Of a stretch of 64,000 nt of DNA, positions 62,295 to 64,000 are shown one piece after another. Under the pieces are notes generated by a model, which saw only the letters and a list, made by a program, of their open reading frames with translations, was not told the origin of the DNA and did no database searches. Source of the DNA: Brachyhypopomus gauderio. Taxonomy: Eukaryota; Chordata; Actinopteri; Gymnotiformes; Hypopomidae. Position numbers and translations under genes: made by a program. The stretch is taken from assembly GCF_052324685.1 (NCBI RefSeq), contig NC_135211.1, positions 12,456,868 through 12,520,867 on the forward strand. The letters are read 5' to 3'. Numbering within the stretch: the first letter of the stretch is position 1; every line of letters starts with the position of its first letter.

Positions 62295-63575
62295 CTGTGG
62301 GGACGAATGCAGGAGCTGGTATGGTCAAGGTCATGCAATGTATTTACCGTTTCAGTACAGCTGATTGCAGATCTGTGATGTCTTTACTTCATCTCATTGT
62401 GCAGTGCTATGAGCTGACTCTAGATCAGTGATGGTGGAGTAATGTCTTTACCTCATCTCATTGAGCAGTGCTATGAGCTGACTCTAGATCAGTGATGGTG
62501 GAGTAATGTCTTTACCTCATCTCATTGCGCAGTGCTATGAGCTGACTCTAGATCAGTGATGGTGGAGTAATGTCTTTACCTCATCTCATTGCGCAGTGCT
62601 ATGAGCTGACTCTAGATCAGTGATGGTGGAGTAATGTCTTTACCTCATCTCATTGAGCAGTGCTATGAGCTGACTCTAGATCAGTGATGGTGGAGTAATG
62701 TCTTTACCTCATCTCATTGCGCAGTGCTATGAGCTGACTCTAGATCAGTGATGATGGAGTAATGTCTTTACCTCATCTCATTGCGCAGTGCTATGAGCTG
62801 ACTCTAGATCAGTGATGGTGGAGTAATGTCTTTACCTCATCTCATTGCGCAGTGCTATGAGCTGACTCTAGATCAGTGATGGTGGAGTAATGTCTTTACC
62901 TCATCTCATTGAGCAGTGCTATGAGCTGACTCTAGATCAGTGATGGTGGAGTAATGTCTTTACCTCATCTCATTGCGCAGTGCTATGAGCTGACTCTAGA
63001 TCAGTGATGATGGAGTAATGTCTTTACCTCATCTCATTGCGCAGTGCTATGAGCTGACTCTAGATCAGTGATGGTGGAGTAATGTCTTTACCTCATCTCA
63101 TTGCGCAGTGCTATGAGCTGACTCTAGATCAGTGATGGTGGAGTAATGTCTTTACCTCATCTCATTGCGCAGTGCTATGAGCTGACTCTAGATCAGTGAT
63201 GGTGGAGTAATGTCTTTACCTCATCTCATTGCGCAGTGCTATGAGCTGACTCTAGATCAGTGATGGTGGAGTAATGTCTTTACCTCATCTCATTGCGCAG
63301 TGCTATGAGCTGACTCTAGATCAGTGATGGTGGAGTAATGTCTTTACCTCATCTCATTGCGCAGTGCTATGAGCTGACTCTAGATCAGTGATGGTGGAGT
63401 AATGTCTTTACCTCATCTCATTGCGGAGTGCTTTGAGCTGATTCTGAAGCTCCTCGTTTGCCTCCTGCTGCTCCTCCAGTTCTCTCTGCAGTTTCTTCTT
63501 GTTGTGCTCCAGTCGGTCAATCTCCTCCTCCGCTTCATCCATCTGTCTCTTTAGGGCCTTCAGACGCAGGTTTAG

Positions 63576-63610
<35 letters not shown>

Positions 63611-63837
63611 TACACTTGAAATGAACATGCTTAGTAAACATGAAGTGCAGTACATGATCACACGTATGAAAGGGCAGCCAGTGCAGCGATGAGCAGGTGG
63701 AATGTACAGGCAGGTTAGTCGGGTTCACCTGGTCCTTCTGGTCCTGGAGTGAGTGATGCTCTTCATCCATTTGCATCATCATCTCCTTCACTTTACGTTC
63801 TAACCTACGGTTCACCAGCTGCAGATTAGCACGGTCC
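62141..63837 (-). CDS. cgnl1: Cingulin-like 1 (paracingulin), C-terminal three coding exons
   Basis: This junction coiled-coil protein connects tight and adherens junctions to actin and Rho GEFs/GAPs. Minus-strand exons are 63729-63837, 63412-63575 and 62141-62294, joined in phase. The 5' exons lie beyond the right edge. The visible protein is DRANLQLVNRRLERKVKEM, then the end of the rod with LRLKALKRQMDEAEEEIDRL and KKKLQRELEEQ, then a short tail with an acidic DDDDDD stretch, ISTDGETYFSS, and the end NLSL. The rod end plus the acidic STDG tail is the CGNL1 pattern rather than cingulin, and the neighbours myzap and polr2m agree. The intron between the last two exons is filled by a 64-bp minisatellite made from the exon end. 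Confidence 0.9.
62401..63424. repeat. 64-bp minisatellite containing cgnl1 exon end and donor, 16 copies
   Basis: The unit is exactly 64 bp (1024 bp in all), with GCGCAGTGCTATGAGCTGAC, TCTAGATCAGTGATGGTGGA and GTAATGTCTTTACCTCATCTC. Copies differ by rare single bases (GAGCAG/GCGCAG, GATGATGG). The right end passes into the real exon at 63412. A decayed partial copy lies at about 62340-62400. Confidence 0.97.
63412..63575 (-). CDS. cgnl1: cgnl1 second-last coding exon (source of the minisatellite)
   Basis: 164 bp, LNLRLKALKRQMDEAEEE to LKALRNEM plus AG. The acceptor is embedded in a (GT)n tract ending GTGCAG. The donor is AG|GTAAAG. Confidence 0.93.
63578..63608. repeat. (CA)n at the cgnl1 acceptor
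   Basis: About 14 CA units form the sequence just before the exon 63412-63575 acceptor on the minus strand. Confidence 0.93.
63729..63837 (-). CDS. cgnl1: cgnl1 third-last coding exon
   Basis: 109 bp, (x)DRANLQLVNRRLERKVKE to SLQDQKDQ, coiled coil. The acceptor is CTTCTTCAG and the donor CAG|GTGAAC. Confidence 0.9.
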
Positions 63838-64000
63838 CTGAAGAAGACAAAAAAAAAAAACCCACACACAAGTTGTTAACTATTTTAACCAACGTAATCA
63901 ATTGTAGTTTATTGTTACATCTATAACATTCTATCTATAGTATGCTACTATGGCATCTATGGTATTTTGTTGTGGTATTCTATCTGTGGTTTACTCCATT

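Noticed and set aside
62141..63837. Assignment to cingulin (cgn)
   Set aside because: The EIDRL...KKKLQRELEEQ rod end, acidic STDG tail and synteny match cgnl1.

Overview
The window is vertebrate, almost certainly teleost fish, genomic DNA. The genes are split into short exons with GT-AG introns. The family exon lengths of ALDH1A genes (105, 141, 130, 62, 129, 185, 165, 158 and 75 bp) are kept exactly. The introns and intergenic DNA are crowded with (CA)n/(GT)n, (CT)n/(GA)n, poly-G and minisatellite arrays, as is common in ray-finned fish. I cannot name the species. Four genes were assembled by hand from splice sites and family protein patterns.

Layout. (1) 1-13592, plus strand: aldh1a2, retinaldehyde dehydrogenase 2. 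It runs from inside intron 1 to the stop codon; exon 1 lies off the left edge. Exons 7 and 8 are absent because a 500-N assembly gap (10293-10792) falls where they should be. (2) 13593-37243: about 23.6 kb without a recognisable gene, with two large minisatellites (24.1 and 24.8-25.8 kb), a 31-nt poly-G run and some CpG-rich or AT-rich blocks that may be regulatory. (3) 37244-40449, minus strand: polr2m (Gdown1/GRINL1A), four coding exons, complete, 345 aa. (4) 42279-54778, minus strand: myzap (myozap), thirteen coding exons, complete, about 568 aa by my splicing. (5) 54779-62140: spacer rich in GA, CA and AT repeats, whose right part is probably cgnl1 3' UTR. (6) 62141 to the right edge, minus strand: the last three coding exons of cgnl1 (cingulin-like 1/paracingulin); the rest lies beyond the window.

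The order cgnl1 > myzap > polr2m, facing a convergent aldh1a2, is the arrangement known at human 15q21, so this is an old conserved block. myzap and cgnl1 products act at cell junctions, polr2m binds RNA polymerase II, and aldh1a2 makes retinoic acid. They share a neighbourhood rather than a pathway, except that myzap and polr2m form the GCOM1 read-through locus in mammals. The splice phases here would also permit an in-frame myzap-polr2m fusion.

The most unusual signal is a pair of minisatellites, in the neighbouring genes myzap (about 52-bp unit) and cgnl1 (64-bp unit, exactly 16 copies). Each starts at the 3' end of a coding exon, and every unit repeats the last ~28-31 nt of that exon together with its 5' splice site. 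Each therefore places a row of decoy splice donors just downstream of the real one. No bacterial-type system, CRISPR array, virus or tRNA/rRNA gene was seen.
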